Shown here: piece by piece, positions 17,753 to 26,640 of the stretch
Numbering within the stretch: the stretch's first letter is position 1
How the letters are laid out: each line of letters opens with the position of its first letter
Assembly (NCBI GenBank): GCA_023251135.1
Contig: JAHEZJ010000037.1
Location: forward strand, 1-59,712
DNA from: Flavobacterium sp.
GTDB taxonomy: Bacteria > Bacteroidota > Bacteroidia > Flavobacteriales > Flavobacteriaceae
Direction of reading: 5' to 3'
Length of the DNA: 59,712 nt
Program-made: the position numbers and the translations under genes
Notes under the pieces: model-generated
What the model was told of the DNA's origin: nothing
Database searches by the model: none
The model's input: only the letters and a program-made list of their open reading frames with translations

Positions 17753-18895
17753 ATGAAAGTAGCTACAGTTTTATTCGAAAATAATTCTTTTACACGAGAA
17801 TTGAATGATGACAATTTAGATTTCGGTGATTCAGAATTAGTGTTGGGTTTTGGTTCAAGAGATTTATTGTCGGATGAAAAAGTTTTTAATCATCTAAAAA
17901 ATAAATTTCCTGCATCACAATTGATTCTTTGTTCTTCGGCGGGAGAAATTTATGAAAATGAGGTCTTAGACAATACCATATCTCTCACGGCAATTAAATT
18001 TTCTTCAACTGTAATTAAAACGGATGAAGTTGATATAGCTGCTTTTGAAAATAGTTTTCAAGCGGGTTCTTCATTGATAGAAAAGTTTGATCAAGATAAT
18101 TTAAAAATGCTGCTTGTATTCTCTGATGGAGGAAAAGTAAATGGAAGCGAGTTAGTAAACGGAATGAATGACGCTAAAAAAGAAGAAGTATTAATTGTTG
18201 GCGGTCTTGCCGGCGATGCAGCAAGATTTGAAAAAACGGTTGTAGGATTGAATGAAACTCCTGTACAAGGTAAAATTATAGCTATTGGTTTTTATGGCAA
18301 AAAATTACTGGTATCTCATGGATCTTTAGGAGGTTGGGAAACCTTTGGATTGGAGCGAATAGTTACCAAATCTAAAAGTAATGTTTTATATGAAATTGAT
18401 GGAAAGAATGTATTAGATCTCTATAAAAATTATTTAGGAAAATATGCCGAAGAACTTCCAGGTTCTGCTTTACTTTTTCCTTTGTCAATAAAAATTGATG
18501 AAGTTGGCGAACCAATTGTCAGAACCATTTTATCTGTAGATGAAACCAACCAAACTATGACTTTTGCAGGTGATGTACCGGTAGGAAGTAAAGTACGATT
18601 TATGAAAGCTAATTTTGACAGATTGATTGATGCTGCAAGTGGAGCCGCATCGTTTTGCTTGGAGGTAAATAGTTTTAATCCAAAGCTTGCCCTTTTGATT
18701 AGCTGCGTTGGACGAAAACTAATATTGGGAAGCAGAATAGATGAAGAAGTTGAAGCTGTTTCTGATGTTTTTGGAGACAAAACAATTATTTCCGGTTTTT
18801 ATTCTTATGGAGAGATCTCACCGCTGAAACCCTTTGGAGAATGTATTCTTCACAACCAGACAATGACTATTACCTGTATTAATGAAATAGATTAG
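17753..18895 (+). CDS. FIST-domain sensory protein
   Basis: 380 residues forming FIST_N (about 25-215) and FIST_C (about 220-370). Marks are LILCSSAGEIYENE, MLLVFSDGGKVNGSELVNG, VLIVGGLAGDAARFEKT and the closing SGFYSYGEISPL and CILHNQTMTITCI. FIST domains are intracellular ligand-sensing modules, probably for small molecules such as amino acids (family knowledge). With a five-base gap before it and two bases to the hybrid kinase, the protein very likely feeds a signal into that kinase. It has no signal peptide or membrane segment. Confidence 0.9.
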   Translation: MKVATVLFENNSFTRELNDDNLDFGDSELVLGFGSRDLLSDEKVFNHLKNKFPASQLILCSSAGEIYENEVLDNTISLTAIKFSSTVIKTDEVDIAAFENSFQAGSSLIEKFDQDNLKMLLVFSDGGKVNGSELVNGMNDAKKEEVLIVGGLAGDAARFEKTVVGLNETPVQGKIIAIGFYGKKLLVSHGSLGGWETFGLERIVTKSKSNVLYEIDGKNVLDLYKNYLGKYAEELPGSALLFPLSIKIDEVGEPIVRTILSVDETNQTMTFAGDVPVGSKVRFMKANFDRLIDAASGAASFCLEVNSFNPKLALLISCVGRKLILGSRIDEEVEAVSDVFGDKTIISGFYSYGEISPLKPFGECILHNQTMTITCINEID

Positions 18896-18897
18896 TT

Positions 18898-21800
18898 ATG
18901 GACATTCATAAACTTTTACAGAGACAAATTAATAAAAATGTGCCAGTTGATCTTCAAGATAATCCATTTTTTCAATCCTTTATAAAAACAGTTAATGACT
19001 CTTATCTGTCTTTTGAAAGAGATAAGGATTTAATGGATCATTCCTTTAAGGAAAGTGAAAAAGAGTATAACGAAGTACACCAAAATTTAAAGAAAGAATA
19101 TGAATTAAAACAACAATCTATTTTAAATCTTTACGAGAGTCTTACCCATTTAGATCAAGGATACAGATTAATAAAGGAAAAAGAAAGAAATGATCTTCTT
19201 TTTATTTCAAAATATGTTGGTGAACAAATTACTAAAAGAAAAGAAACTGAAAAAAAACTATTTGAAACTGTTCAGTTTTTAAAAACATTATTAGGGAATT
19301 TACAATCGGGAATCTTGGTTGTAGATAATAATGATACAATTTTATATGTTAATCAGTATTTGTGTGATATGCGCAATATCAGCGCTTCTCCAGATGAAAT
19401 GATTGGAGAAAAAGCAACTAAGTATATCAATGATGTTCAGTTTTTGTTTAAAGACAGTGAAGCGTACAAAAATAGGATTAAAGAAATATTATCTCGTAAA
19501 GAAATTGTAACTGGCGAAATACTTGAAACAACAGACAATCGTTTTTTTGAAAGGAATTATATACCTATTTTCATCGATAGAGTATGTATTGGTCATCTTT
19601 GGAAGTCTATAGATGTTACGCAAAGAATTAAAAGTAAAAATTTATTAAAACAGAGTGAAGAGCGGAATCGTATTATTATGAATTCGTCATTAAATGCTAT
19701 TGTTACCATTGATGTTACCGGAAAAATAACTTTTTGGAATAATCAGGCTGAAATTATTTTTGGGTGGAAAAAAGAAGACGTTTTAGGGAAAACGTTAAAT
19801 GAAACTATTATACCTGATCGGCATAAAGAAGAGCATATAAAAGGGCTAAAGTATTACCAGAAAACCGGTAAAGGGCCAGTGTTAAATAAACAAATAGAGT
19901 TACCGGCTGTTAATAAAATGGGACATGAGTTTACGGTAGAAATTTCTATTATACCCTTAGAGCAAAATGGCGAAGTATTTTTTTGTTCTTTTATACAGGA
20001 TATTTCAGAGCGAAAAAAGGCAGAGACTAAATTAAAAAATCAGGAAGAGAAGTACCGCAATATTATTGCTAATATGAATCTAGGACTTATCGAAGTTGAT
20101 AATGATGAAATAATTCAATTTGCTAATCAAAGTTTTGCTAACATATCTGGATTTGAAGTTGAAGAATTAATTGGTTTAAATCCTTCCAAAACATTTGTTT
20201 TTGGAGAGAATCTAGAAAAATTAAATGCTAAAAATAAACTACGGGAAAATGGCATATCTGATGTTTATCAAATTCCGGTTAAAAATAAAAGGGGCGAATT
20301 AAGATGGTGGGCAATTGGTGGTGCGCCTAATTATGACGATAAAGGTAAATTAGTAGGATCTATAGGAATCCATTTAGATATTACCGAGCAAAAACAGATG
20401 GAAATTGAACTGGAGAATCAAAAAATCAAAGCAGAACTAGCCTCTAAAGCAAAAGAAGCTTTTTTAGCCAATATGAGTCATGAAATACGTACCCCGTTAA
20501 ATGGTATTATTGGCTTTTTGAGAGAATTAGGGAGACAAAACTTAACAGATCTGCAAAAAAAGTATGTAGAGAACAGCACTGTAGCGTCAAAACATTTATT
20601 ATCCATTATAAATAACATATTAGATATCTCAAAAATTGAAGCAGGAGAGATGTCACTTGAAGAAGAGGATTTTGTTTTTGAGAATGCAATAGCTAATGTT
20701 GTAAATATTCTTGAGCCATTGGCAAAGAAAAAAGGGTTAAAGTTGATCAAACAAATTTCAAAAGATGTTCACAGTGTTTTAAAAGGAGATAGTTTAAGAT
20801 TAGAGCAAGTATTGTTTAATCTTGTTGGCAATTCTTTGAAGTTTACCAATAAAGGAAAAATATTCTTGAAGTGTGAAGTATTAAAAGATACTAAAGCTTT
20901 TCAGAAACTGCAAGTTTCTGTTATAGATACAGGAATAGGAATGGAACAAAGTTATGCGGAAAATATTTTCAATAAATTTTCTCAGGAGGATAAAGCAATT
21001 ACCCGAAAATTTGGAGGAACAGGATTAGGTATGACCATTAGTAATGAATTGATTCAGTTAATGAAGGGAAAGATTAATGTTCAAAGTGAGAAAGGTTTAG
21101 GTACTACCATTAGTTTTATTATTGATCTAAAAAAAGGAAGTATCGACAATATTAAAAAAGTTCAGGATGAAATTAATATAGATATTTCAGGAGTTAATAT
21201 TTTACTGGTAGAAGATAATGTTATTAATAGAATGGTTGCTATTAATTCACTAAATTACTTTAATTGCCTGGTAACTGAAGCAACAAACGGTATTGAGGCG
21301 ATAGAAATTTTAAAAAATAAAAGTTTCGATATCATATTAATGGATGTCCAGATGCCTGAAATGGATGGAATAGAAGCTACTATGCAAATCAGGGAAGAAT
21401 TGAAATTACGAACACCTATAATTGCCCTTACGGCCAACGCTTTTAAAAGCGAAGTTGATAAATGCAAAAATGCAGGTATGGATGATTATATCACAAAACC
21501 TTTTGAGGAGTTTGATTTAATTGAAACCATTTCAAGGTATACCTATAAACAATCGCTTGAGGTAAATGATTCTATCAAAGAAAAAAATAAGAAACTCTAT
21601 GATTTAAAGGCTTTGCACAGCATTAGTAGAGGGAATTCAGAGTTTATTACAAAAATGATTGTAATTTTTATTGATCAGATAGAAGAGGTTATTCCAAATG
21701 CAGAAACAGCTTTACATTCGGATGATCTTTTAGTTTTGAGCAATCTTATGCACAAAATTAAGCCTAGTATTGAAAGTATGGGAATCGTAAGTATAATTGA

Positions 21801-21930
21801 GGATATCAAAAAATTAGAAAAAATCACTAAAGAAGATTCTGATAAAGAAAATATTAGTGACATCTTTTTTCAAATAAAAAGCACATTACTTAGTGCTGTT
21901 GAACAATTAAAAGAAGAAAATCAGAGTTAG
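18898..21930 (+). CDS. Hybrid histidine kinase with PAS repeats, REC and Hpt domains
   Basis: 1010 residues with no membrane segment. After an N-terminal coiled coil (to about residue 125) come three PAS domains (about 130-245, 255-380, 390-500; the last two end in DISERKKAE and DITEQKQME). HisKA follows, with H528 in NMSHEIRTPLNGI, then an HATPase (NLVGNSLKF, DTGIGM, GGTGLGM). A receiver has D816 (IILMDVQMPEMDG), and a C-terminal Hpt domain has H952 in LMHKIKPSI. This is a complete internal phosphorelay (H to D to H), from which phosphate can pass to a separate receiver, most simply the NtrC-type regulator (16398) or the small regulator at 22066. Co-transcribed with the FIST gene. Confidence 0.93.
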   Translation: MDIHKLLQRQINKNVPVDLQDNPFFQSFIKTVNDSYLSFERDKDLMDHSFKESEKEYNEVHQNLKKEYELKQQSILNLYESLTHLDQGYRLIKEKERNDLLFISKYVGEQITKRKETEKKLFETVQFLKTLLGNLQSGILVVDNNDTILYVNQYLCDMRNISASPDEMIGEKATKYINDVQFLFKDSEAYKNRIKEILSRKEIVTGEILETTDNRFFERNYIPIFIDRVCIGHLWKSIDVTQRIKSKNLLKQSEERNRIIMNSSLNAIVTIDVTGKITFWNNQAEIIFGWKKEDVLGKTLNETIIPDRHKEEHIKGLKYYQKTGKGPVLNKQIELPAVNKMGHEFTVEISIIPLEQNGEVFFCSFIQDISERKKAETKLKNQEEKYRNIIANMNLGLIEVDNDEIIQFANQSFANISGFEVEELIGLNPSKTFVFGENLEKLNAKNKLRENGISDVYQIPVKNKRGELRWWAIGGAPNYDDKGKLVGSIGIHLDITEQKQMEIELENQKIKAELASKAKEAFLANMSHEIRTPLNGIIGFLRELGRQNLTDLQKKYVENSTVASKHLLSIINNILDISKIEAGEMSLEEEDFVFENAIANVVNILEPLAKKKGLKLIKQISKDVHSVLKGDSLRLEQVLFNLVGNSLKFTNKGKIFLKCEVLKDTKAFQKLQVSVIDTGIGMEQSYAENIFNKFSQEDKAITRKFGGTGLGMTISNELIQLMKGKINVQSEKGLGTTISFIIDLKKGSIDNIKKVQDEINIDISGVNILLVEDNVINRMVAINSLNYFNCLVTEATNGIEAIEILKNKSFDIILMDVQMPEMDGIEATMQIREELKLRTPIIALTANAFKSEVDKCKNAGMDDYITKPFEEFDLIETISRYTYKQSLEVNDSIKEKNKKLYDLKALHSISRGNSEFITKMIVIFIDQIEEVIPNAETALHSDDLLVLSNLMHKIKPSIESMGIVSIIEDIKKLEKITKEDSDKENISDIFFQIKSTLLSAVEQLKEENQS

Positions 21931-21950
21931 TTTTTCCGTTTTTTAGATTA

Positions 21951-21969
21951 TTTTCCAAAAAATGGAAAA
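21951..21969. promoter_or_regulatory. Palindromic upstream element of the exopolysaccharide cluster, copy 1
   Basis: TTTTCCAAAAAATGGAAAA has arms TTTTCCA/TGGAAAA with 5 bp between. Its centre (21960) is 63 bp upstream of the GG of the -24 element at 22023. Similar palindromes occur at 29059 and 34520. Proposed binding site for the NtrC-type regulator. Confidence 0.55.
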
Positions 21970-22020
21970 AATAATGATTATTTATTTTTTAAATCTGTTG
22001 TTTTATAAGGGGTTACGTTT

Positions 22021-22037
22021 TTGGCTTAACTATAGCT
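22021..22037 (+). promoter_or_regulatory. Sigma54 (-24/-12) promoter candidate for the exopolysaccharide cluster
   Basis: TTGGCTTAACTATAGCT has GG (22023-22024), exactly 10 bases, then GC (22035-22036), the invariant spacing of sigma54 promoters. The start codon of 22066 is 30 bases downstream. Position, spacing and the upstream palindrome support it; the -12 flanks (AGCTT) are only a fair match. Confidence 0.55.
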
Positions 22038-22065
22038 TATATGTTATCAATAAAAATAGGATAAC

Positions 22066-22500
22066 ATGGAAACTGGAACTCAATTTAAATTTTTTATAGT
22101 AGATGATGATTTTTTTTGTGCCAACGTATACAAACAATATCTCATCAATATGAACTATAATGACATTATACATTATTCTAATGGTAATGACTGCCTTGAT
22201 AATTTACATCTAAATCCCGATATTATTTTTCTGGATCACAACATGGAAGATATTAGTGGATTTGAGGTGCTTAAAAAAATTAAGCGATACAATCCTAATA
22301 TATATGTGGTTATGATTTCCGGACAAGAAAACATTAAAACTGCGGTAGATGCTTTAAAGTACGGCGCTTTTGATTATGTAATAAAAGGAAATGATGTTTA
22401 TGAAAAACTGGAGCTTATTATAAGCAAAATAATTGCTGTTAAAGAAGAGCTGAAGAAAACCTATCCGGGCTTTATCAAACGTTTATTATCCATTTTTTAA
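22066..22500 (+). CDS. Response regulator heading the exopolysaccharide cluster
   Basis: 144 residues: a receiver (pocket VDDDFF, phosphoacceptor in IIFLDHNMEDISG, ISGQEN, lysine in DYVIKG) plus a short basic tail (KRLLSIF) with no recognised output domain. Its receiver resembles that of the sigma54 regulator at 16398: both have the ISGQE and AVD-L-K-GA-DY blocks. They may be phosphorylated by the same relay. It lies right behind the candidate -24/-12 promoter and 12 bases before the export lipoprotein gene, so it is the first gene of that operon. It could act as a phosphate sink or bind an export component. Confidence 0.88.
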   Translation: METGTQFKFFIVDDDFFCANVYKQYLINMNYNDIIHYSNGNDCLDNLHLNPDIIFLDHNMEDISGFEVLKKIKRYNPNIYVVMISGQENIKTAVDALKYGAFDYVIKGNDVYEKLELIISKIIAVKEELKKTYPGFIKRLLSIF

Positions 22501-22512
22501 TAAATCTGTCTC

Positions 22513-23241
22513 ATGAAAAAAATAGCCTACTTCCTTATAATAGCCTTATTTTTTTGTTCCTGTAAGACTCAGAATTTGTTAGTTGATAAAACAGAAACAA
22601 ATGATAATGAATCTTTTCGATATAATAAGGATTATCAATATAAGATACGCAAAGATGATAAAATAGCAATATCAGTATGGGGGGAAGATAATATGAGTGT
22701 TGGTTCTGTTTATGGAATTTATAATTCAAATGAAGTTTACGGAAAATGGCTCATGGTAGATGCAGACGGTACTATCGAAATGCCTAAAATAGGTACAATA
22801 AATGTTCTGGGAAAAACCGTTCCGGAGTTAAAAGAAATGCTGAAAACAGATCTTAAAAAATGGCTTGTTAATCCTATTGTAGATGTAAAAGTACTCAACA
22901 AAGAGATTATTGTTTTAGGTGAAGTACGAAATCCAAATACAGTTCCAATAGATAAAGATTACGTAAGCCTTTTGGAGATGATTAGCAAAACTGGAGGATT
23001 TGAGTTTTATGCCAATTTAAAGTCAGTTAAGATCTTAAGACAAGAAGGTGAAAATGTAAGAGTTACTAATTTAGACCTTACTCTGGGAGATAATATTATA
23101 AATCGAAATATACAACTGCACCCTGGAGATATTGTTATTGTTCCTTCTAAAAAGAATAAAGATTTTGATAAACGAATAGCTACCATTATTCCATTGACTA
23201 CAACGATAAGTGCTGCAGCAATAATTATGGGAGTATTATAA
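22513..23241 (+). CDS. Polysaccharide export outer-membrane lipoprotein (Wza-like)
   Basis: 242 residues with a lipoprotein signal peptide (MKKIAYFLIIALFFCSCK, lipobox CSC). Residues about 40-130 are the Poly_export domain (YKIRKDDKIAISVWGEDN, DADGTIEMPKIGTINVLGKT) and residues about 135-205 an SLBB domain (IIVLGEVRNPNTVPI). The C-terminus has a hydrophobic helix (TISAAAIIMGVL). Wza-type proteins make the outer-membrane channel for capsule or exopolysaccharide. Twelve bases follow it to the Wzc-like gene, the usual partner. Confidence 0.92.
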   Translation: MKKIAYFLIIALFFCSCKTQNLLVDKTETNDNESFRYNKDYQYKIRKDDKIAISVWGEDNMSVGSVYGIYNSNEVYGKWLMVDADGTIEMPKIGTINVLGKTVPELKEMLKTDLKKWLVNPIVDVKVLNKEIIVLGEVRNPNTVPIDKDYVSLLEMISKTGGFEFYANLKSVKILRQEGENVRVTNLDLTLGDNIINRNIQLHPGDIVIVPSKKNKDFDKRIATIIPLTTTISAAAIIMGVL

Positions 23242-23252
23242 AACGAAGGTAT

Positions 23253-25403
23253 ATGAATGAGAATTTAAGAATATTAAAACCATTTTTCAGAGGGCTGCCA
23301 ATCATAATTTTGGCTGTGGCAATTTCGATTCTGGCTGCAAAAAAATATCTGAATTATGTAACTCCAATGTATGAGAGTACAGCAAAGTTAAAATTGGCTG
23401 ATATTCAGGAAGGAGTTCCCAGCTCGAATCTTTTTAAGGATTTCGATGTTTTTACTTCAGCAAACAAAATAGCAACAGAAATCGAAGTACTAAAATCAAC
23501 ATTATTAATAGAGAGAGCCATTGATGAGTTGCCATTTAATAAGGAGATATACAGAAAAGGGTATTTTCAATCAGTCGAATTGTTCAGTAACTCTCCCATT
23601 TTAATAGAGGGTACATTTAGCATTGCAGATGCATTTGATAAAAAATACGGTGTAGATGTGATTTCGACTAAAGAGTTTATTTTCTTTTATCCGGACTCAA
23701 AAAAAGGGATAAAAGGTTTCTTTGGAAAACCTATGAAAATTAAAGGAGGTACTATTTTAATTCATTTGAATGAACCTTTTATAAGATATAAAAAAGACCT
23801 GAAAATTATAGATTCTTATGAGTTTGAGTTTTTAAGCAAACAAAAGTTAATGGATAAGATTAATAAAAATCTTGATATTGTATCTGTTGATAAAGATGTT
23901 CCTGTAATTCGCATAAATCTTAAAAGTAATGTCCCGGAAAAGGCAGCCTTGTTTGTCAATAAATTGGCAGAAGTATATGTAAAAGATTATATAGAAAGTA
24001 AATTTAGAGCTGCTGACACGACAGTTGATTTTCTAAAAAAAGAGATTAACAGTTCTAGCAAGAAACTTTCTACTTCAGAAAATAATATTCAAAATTTTAA
24101 AGATAAAGAGCACATTATTAATATACCTCAGGAAACCGAGACCGATTTAAGAAAAATTGCTCAGTTAAAAATAGAAAAAGCTAATTTGAAAATGAGCCTT
24201 GATGCGATTAAGGATTTAAATAAATACATCGCAAACGGTAAAGGCAATATTTTAGATCTGGCTCCAAATTTTGAAGCTTTTACAGATTTACTCTCTACGG
24301 AGATGGTGAAGAATATGAAAAATTTACAAGCCGAAAAAAAAGATCTTTTACTAACGTATACTCCTGAGAATGAAAAAGTAAAAGTTATTGATGCCAAAAT
24401 AAAGGATTTAACGGATTACCAAATTGAAAGCATAAAAAATACAGAGAATAATTTGCAAATAAAATATTCTGAGCTTTCAGGAGAAATTAAAGAATCTGAA
24501 AAAGCTTTTATAGGCCTTCCGGAAAAAGAAAAAAAATTAACTATTCTAAACAGGGATTTCAATTTATATGAAAATAATTATAATTTCCTCAACGAAAAAA
24601 GAATTGATGCTGAAATAGCAAAATCAGCCAAAATAGCTTTTCATAAAGTAATAAGCCCTGGAGAAATTATTACAACTCCTGTTTCTCCAATTCGTTCGAT
24701 AATTATTATAGTTGCTGCTATTATGGGAATGTTTGGCGCAATAGTATTAATATACATTGTTCATTTTGCAAAAGCAAAGGTAAACGATATCTATACAATA
24801 GAAAAGAACAGTACAATTCCTATTGCAATCGCAACACCCTATATCAAATTAAAGGAACGTATTGGGGATCATTTTTTGAAAGAAGCATTACAAATGGAGT
24901 TAAAAGGGCTTATTCAGGAAAAAGGAATCATTACCATTAGTTCTTATAACAATACAGTAGACCATTTGTTTCATTCTAAAAATCTTATCAGGGCCTTCTG
25001 CGCTCAGGGAAGAAAAATACTGGTTGTTGATACAACCGGAGAACTTGAGAATCTGGTAAATCAAAGTGACTATATTAATTTCTCGGATCCAAAATATCTA
25101 AGTGCAATGCAATCTGTATTTAAAAATGAAATTGAGGAGAAAATGAAAAATTACGAATTGTGTATTATTCACAATCAAGCTATAAATAAAGGAAGGCTTG
25201 CTTTGTTGTTTATGAGTTTAGGATCTCAGAATTTTGTGGTGCTGGATAGTCGGAGAACAGCAGAGAAAACGATAATAAGCATTGAGCTGTTGCGTGACGA
25301 ATATCATTTGCCTAATCTATCGTTTATACTGAATAAGACAGGTTTTAATCCAAGTATTTTTTCGTCTGCCAAAAAGGTTTACAGTAAATATTTTAATCGC
25401 TAA
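23253..25403 (+). CDS. Wzc/GumC-like chain-length protein with degenerate ATPase domain
   Basis: 716 residues. A first membrane segment (PIIILAVAISILAAKKYL) precedes the Wzz domain; a long coiled coil runs about 255-435; a second membrane segment (IIIIVAAIMGMFGAIVLIYI) is near 480-500. The cytoplasmic domain has the fold pattern of bacterial tyrosine kinases, but Walker A is absent: GIITISSYNNTVDHLFHSKN stands where GEGKT/S is required. The A' motif LLIDAD is LVVDTT, and no tyrosine cluster ends the protein. It can probably still set chain length and contact the Wza-like channel but should not phosphorylate itself. Confidence 0.88.
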   Translation: MNENLRILKPFFRGLPIIILAVAISILAAKKYLNYVTPMYESTAKLKLADIQEGVPSSNLFKDFDVFTSANKIATEIEVLKSTLLIERAIDELPFNKEIYRKGYFQSVELFSNSPILIEGTFSIADAFDKKYGVDVISTKEFIFFYPDSKKGIKGFFGKPMKIKGGTILIHLNEPFIRYKKDLKIIDSYEFEFLSKQKLMDKINKNLDIVSVDKDVPVIRINLKSNVPEKAALFVNKLAEVYVKDYIESKFRAADTTVDFLKKEINSSSKKLSTSENNIQNFKDKEHIINIPQETETDLRKIAQLKIEKANLKMSLDAIKDLNKYIANGKGNILDLAPNFEAFTDLLSTEMVKNMKNLQAEKKDLLLTYTPENEKVKVIDAKIKDLTDYQIESIKNTENNLQIKYSELSGEIKESEKAFIGLPEKEKKLTILNRDFNLYENNYNFLNEKRIDAEIAKSAKIAFHKVISPGEIITTPVSPIRSIIIIVAAIMGMFGAIVLIYIVHFAKAKVNDIYTIEKNSTIPIAIATPYIKLKERIGDHFLKEALQMELKGLIQEKGIITISSYNNTVDHLFHSKNLIRAFCAQGRKILVVDTTGELENLVNQSDYINFSDPKYLSAMQSVFKNEIEEKMKNYELCIIHNQAINKGRLALLFMSLGSQNFVVLDSRRTAEKTIISIELLRDEYHLPNLSFILNKTGFNPSIFSSAKKVYSKYFNR

Positions 25404-25413
25404 ATTTTACACT

Positions 25414-26640
25414 ATGTATGTAATAAAAGCCTTAATAGCCAAAGATCCTTTTTTAGCTTTTGTTGATCAGGTAATTAGCAGCGGAACCAATTTTTGTCTG
25501 ACGCTCTTGTTAGCGCAAAAGCTGGATATTAAAAGTTTCGGGTTGTACTCGTCAATTGTGTTACTCCTTTATTTGGCAGTAAGTGTTACAAATGCCTTGG
25601 TTATTCAGCCATTTCAGGTTATGGTTGTAAAAGTTGAAAAGAGAAAACAATACATTACAACATTATTTTTGGGGACAATTTTATTGTTATTTATTTCCTC
25701 AGTATTAATAATAATAGTATTTCAGATTTTTATTAAAGCTAGCGTATTTCGGTTAAACCCCGTTGAAATGATTTGTTTTATAACAGGATTTTTGATTAAT
25801 GATTTTTTTAGAAAATTATTTTTAGGCTTATCCAGAATTAAAGAAGTGCTAATCATGGATATTTTGTTCCTGATTCTGGTGATATTAGTTTTTACATTAT
25901 ATAAAATATGCTTGTCTCAAGTGCTGCTTATTATTGGTCTTTGTAATTGGATTGCGACGCTGCCAGGATTTTTGTTTATGATTAAAAACTACGAAAAGCC
26001 AATTCTTTGGAGCATGTTTGCAAAGGAACATTTAAAAGAAGGGAAATGGCTCTTAAGTGTAGCGGTATTACAATGGAGTTCCAGCAATTTTTTTATTTTG
26101 GTTGCTGGAGTCTATTTGGGAATTGAAGCCTTAGGTGCCTTAAGGCTGGTGCAATCTTTTTTTGGAATAATTAATATAGGATTACAAACAATTGAAAATT
26201 ATTTTTTACCAAAAATAGCTTTGCTCTACCATCAAAATAAGGAAACTGCAAAAGAATATCTCTTCAGGTTAAGCTCTTTAGGAGCTTTGGTTTTTGGAGT
26301 GTTAACCTGTGTACTTTTTATTTTTTCCAATCAAACTATAGTTTTGGTTGGAGGGGTAAAATATCAGCATTACGGTTATGTAATAAAAATGGTGGCGGTT
26401 CTTTATTTCTTTATTTTTTTAGGGTATCCTGTACGAATTTTAGTTCGGATATTAATGCTAAACAAGATTTTTTTTATGGGTTATTTACTCTCTTTTCTTA
26501 CTTCATTGGCCAGTTTTCATTTTTTATTAAAATACTCAGGTCTTTGTGGAGCGGTAACCGGACTAATGATCAATCAGATTATTATGATTTTATATTGGAG
26601 ATATCAATTATACAAAAAACAATTTCAGTTATGGAAATAA
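25414..26640 (+). CDS. Polysaccharide flippase (Wzx/MATE-like)
   Basis: 408 residues with about 11-12 hydrophobic segments in pairs (e.g. FGLYSSIVLLLYLAVSVTNA, LFLGTILLLFISSVLIIIVF, IMDILFLILVILVFTLY). The early NFCLTLLLAQKLDIKSFGLY segment is the usual start of Wzx-like oligosaccharide flippases. It should move lipid-linked repeat units across the inner membrane. Its last codons overlap the start of the next glycosyltransferase gene (ATGGAAATAA at 26631-26640). Confidence 0.9.
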   Translation: MYVIKALIAKDPFLAFVDQVISSGTNFCLTLLLAQKLDIKSFGLYSSIVLLLYLAVSVTNALVIQPFQVMVVKVEKRKQYITTLFLGTILLLFISSVLIIIVFQIFIKASVFRLNPVEMICFITGFLINDFFRKLFLGLSRIKEVLIMDILFLILVILVFTLYKICLSQVLLIIGLCNWIATLPGFLFMIKNYEKPILWSMFAKEHLKEGKWLLSVAVLQWSSSNFFILVAGVYLGIEALGALRLVQSFFGIINIGLQTIENYFLPKIALLYHQNKETAKEYLFRLSSLGALVFGVLTCVLFIFSNQTIVLVGGVKYQHYGYVIKMVAVLYFFIFLGYPVRILVRILMLNKIFFMGYLLSFLTSLASFHFLLKYSGLCGAVTGLMINQIIMILYWRYQLYKKQFQLWK

